A stretch of DNA of 7,274 bases, from the NCBI GenBank assembly GCA_027490415.1, contig JAIXYD010000196.1, positions 1 through 7,274 of the forward strand. Reading direction: 5' to 3'. Of this stretch, positions 5,929 to 7,274 are shown in pieces. The translations under genes were made by a program, and so were the position numbers. The notes under the pieces were generated by a model, which worked only from the letters and a program-made list of their open reading frames with translations, made no database searches and was not told where the DNA came from. The DNA comes from Streptomycetaceae bacterium. GTDB lineage: Bacteria; Actinomycetota; Actinomycetes; Nanopelagicales; Nanopelagicaceae. Within the stretch, counting starts at the first letter, position 1. Each line of letters opens with the position of its first letter.

Positions 5929-7274
5929 ATGGACCACGCCCTGGCTGCAGAGGTAAAAGCTTGGATTGAAGATGATCCAGATCCTGTAACAGCTTCTCAG
6001 CTTCAAACGCTCTTGGATAATCAGGATGAAGCGACGCTGCGCACCTTTTTCAATGGATTCTTACAATTTGGAACAGCTGGATTGCGTGGCCCTAATGGCC
6101 CAGGACCTTCATGCATGAATCGCGCGGTTGTTGGGCGAGCTGCGGCAGGCATCGCTGCGTACATGCGTGCTCGAGGAATGACTCGGGTCGTTATTGGTCG
6201 CGATGCCAGACATGGTTCTGCTGAATATGCAATTGAAAGCGCTGAAATTTTTAGTGGTGCAGGAATGGAAGTTTTTTTGCTTCCACGTGCGCTACCAACT
6301 CCAGTTCTTGCCTACGCCACAACTGCGCTCAAAGCAGATGTTGGAGTAATGGTTACGGCTAGCCACAATCCTCCGCAGGATAACGGCTATAAGGTTTATA
6401 TCGGCCCTGATGCAGATGGCATCTCCTACGCATCATCACAAATCATTAATCCAACTGATGGATACATTGCACGAGAAATAGATGCAATCACAACTTTAAG
6501 GTCTCAACCACGAGCACACACATGGGAAGTGCTTGATGAGACTCTGATTCAAGAGTACGTGGAACGCACCGCCGCACTTGGTAGTAATCCTGGAAAGCTC
6601 AAAATTGTCTATACAGCGATGCATGGCGTAGGAACGCAAACTCTCACGCAAGTTTTTAGGTTAGCAGGTTTCCCAGATTTGATTCTGGTCGCCGAACAAG
6701 CTGATCCTGATCCAGATTTTCCAACCGTAGCTTTTCCAAATCCAGAGGAACCCGGTGCTATCGATTTAGCACTAGCAACTGCTCGTGAGCACGACGCTGA
6801 CTTGGTAATCGCAAATGATCCTGATGCAGACCGATGTGCGGCAGCGATAAAGGATCGCTCAGGACAATGGCGCATGCTTCGCGGCGACGAACTTGGCGTC
6901 ATCTTTGGAGAGTGGATCGCACGAACATCTCCACAAGGAACCTTTGGAAATTCCATCGTCTCATCATCGATTCTTCGAAAGATCTCAACCCATTACGGGA
7001 TAGATTTCAAAGAAGTTCTTACTGGATTTAAATGGCTTGCCAAGATTGAAGATCTGGCGTTTGGTTACGAAGAAGCTATTGGCTATGCGGTGGACTCTGA
7101 AACAGTTAATGATAAAGATGGAATATCAGCTGCGATATTCCTCGCTCAGATAGCTACCGATCTTGCAGCGGTCGGAAGAGATCTCAATGATCTCCTTGAC
7201 GAGGTATGGGCTCGCCATGGATTCCACGCAACCGAACAGATATCGATTCGGGTCGCTGACATGGGCGCAATCAC
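5929..7274 (+). CDS. pmmB: Phosphohexomutase of the PGM2/PmmB type (phosphoglucomutase/phosphomannomutase, probable phosphopentomutase), 3' end cut by window edge
   Basis: This is an alpha-D-phosphohexomutase, which shifts phosphate between C1 and C6 (or C5) of sugar phosphates through a phosphoserine. 448 codons are open to the right edge; relatives such as mycobacterial PmmB have about 530, so roughly 80-90 residues are missing. Motifs are FGTAGLRGP near residue 50, the active-site loop TASHNPPQDNGYK with Ser145, the metal loop DPDADR (297-302) and the sugar-specificity loop GYEEAIGY with Glu381/Glu382. The C-terminal phosphate-binding domain is only partly present. GYEEAIGY, followed by DKDGISAA, resembles the PGM2 branch, whose human member is a phosphopentomutase. 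With PNP directly upstream, conversion of ribose-1-phosphate to ribose-5-phosphate is a reasonable inference, but phosphomannomutase or phosphoglucomutase activity is not excluded. ATG 5929 is preferred; an in-frame TTG at 5911 would add six residues. Confidence 0.93.
   Translation, partial: MDHALAAEVKAWIEDDPDPVTASQLQTLLDNQDEATLRTFFNGFLQFGTAGLRGPNGPGPSCMNRAVVGRAAAGIAAYMRARGMTRVVIGRDARHGSAEYAIESAEIFSGAGMEVFLLPRALPTPVLAYATTALKADVGVMVTASHNPPQDNGYKVYIGPDADGISYASSQIINPTDGYIAREIDAITTLRSQPRAHTWEVLDETLIQEYVERTAALGSNPGKLKIVYTAMHGVGTQTLTQVFRLAGFPDLILVAEQADPDPDFPTVAFPNPEEPGAIDLALATAREHDADLVIANDPDADRCAAAIKDRSGQWRMLRGDELGVIFGEWIARTSPQGTFGNSIVSSSILRKISTHYGIDFKEVLTGFKWLAKIEDLAFGYEEAIGYAVDSETVNDKDGISAAIFLAQIATDLAAVGRDLNDLLDEVWARHGFHATEQISIRVADMGAI

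Noticed and set aside
6266..6285. Hairpin TGGAAG/CTTCCA around a run of seven T
   Set aside because: The T run is in the loop, not after the stem, and the element is inside the mutase coding region, so it is not a terminator. The frame stays open across it, so there is no sign of a frameshift.
6609..6956. Leftward 115-codon open frame
   Set aside because: It is antisense to the metal-binding region of the mutase, and its Ser/Ala/Cys-rich product looks like a shadow frame.
1..7274. Mobile elements, CRISPR arrays, RNA genes, phage or defence genes
   Set aside because: Essentially every base belongs to a recognised core gene; there are no terminal repeats, transposase motifs, spaced repeats or tRNA-like folds that I can see.

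Overview
The window reads as ordinary chromosomal core-metabolism DNA from a compact-genome actinobacterium. Evidence for this is the gene order purK-birA (leftward) diverging from accD-accE-maf-accA-pnp-phosphohexomutase (rightward). As I recall the mycobacterial map, the same neighbourhood exists there (purK, birA, accD5-accE5-maf, accA3, then a PNP/pmmB pair). The actinobacterial carboxylase epsilon subunit and the 'GCDS' type of Maf also fit. Base composition looks near half G+C with many A/T-ending codons, low for the phylum. Together with the tight packing, this suggests a streamlined aquatic lineage such as Nanopelagicales (acI) or small freshwater Microbacteriaceae. That assignment is an inference.

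Layout. Positions 1-993 carry two leftward genes: the 5' part of purK (cut by the window edge) and, upstream of it, the biotin protein ligase birA. An 18-nt gap (994-1011) separates the birA and accD start codons and must hold both divergent promoters. Rightward from 1012, accD (carboxyltransferase), accE (60-aa epsilon subunit), maf (nucleotide pyrophosphatase), accA (biotin carboxylase plus biotin carrier) and a purine nucleoside phosphorylase follow with 1- or 4-nt stop/start overlaps and no intergenic base. After a 19-nt gap comes a phosphohexomutase of the PGM2/PmmB type, which runs off the right edge. There are no RNA genes, insertion sequences, CRISPR arrays or long repeats, and no intergenic stretch longer than 19 nt.

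How the genes fit together. BirA attaches biotin to Lys536 of AccA. AccA carboxylates that biotin, and AccD (with AccE) transfers the carboxyl group to an acyl-CoA. Ile416 of AccD suggests that acetyl-CoA is accepted as well as propionyl-CoA, so the complex may supply malonyl-CoA for lipid synthesis. PNP splits purine nucleosides to base and (deoxy)ribose-1-phosphate. The neighbouring mutase would plausibly convert the pentose-1-phosphate to pentose-5-phosphate. Maf is a housekeeping pyrophosphatase.

I found no previously undescribed system. The points most worth a second look are regulatory: a self-complementary heptamer between birA and accD that gives an actinobacterial -10 element on each strand at leaderless spacing to each ATG, and a third box of the same geometry in front of the mutase. 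The Ile416 specificity residue is the best protein-level observation.
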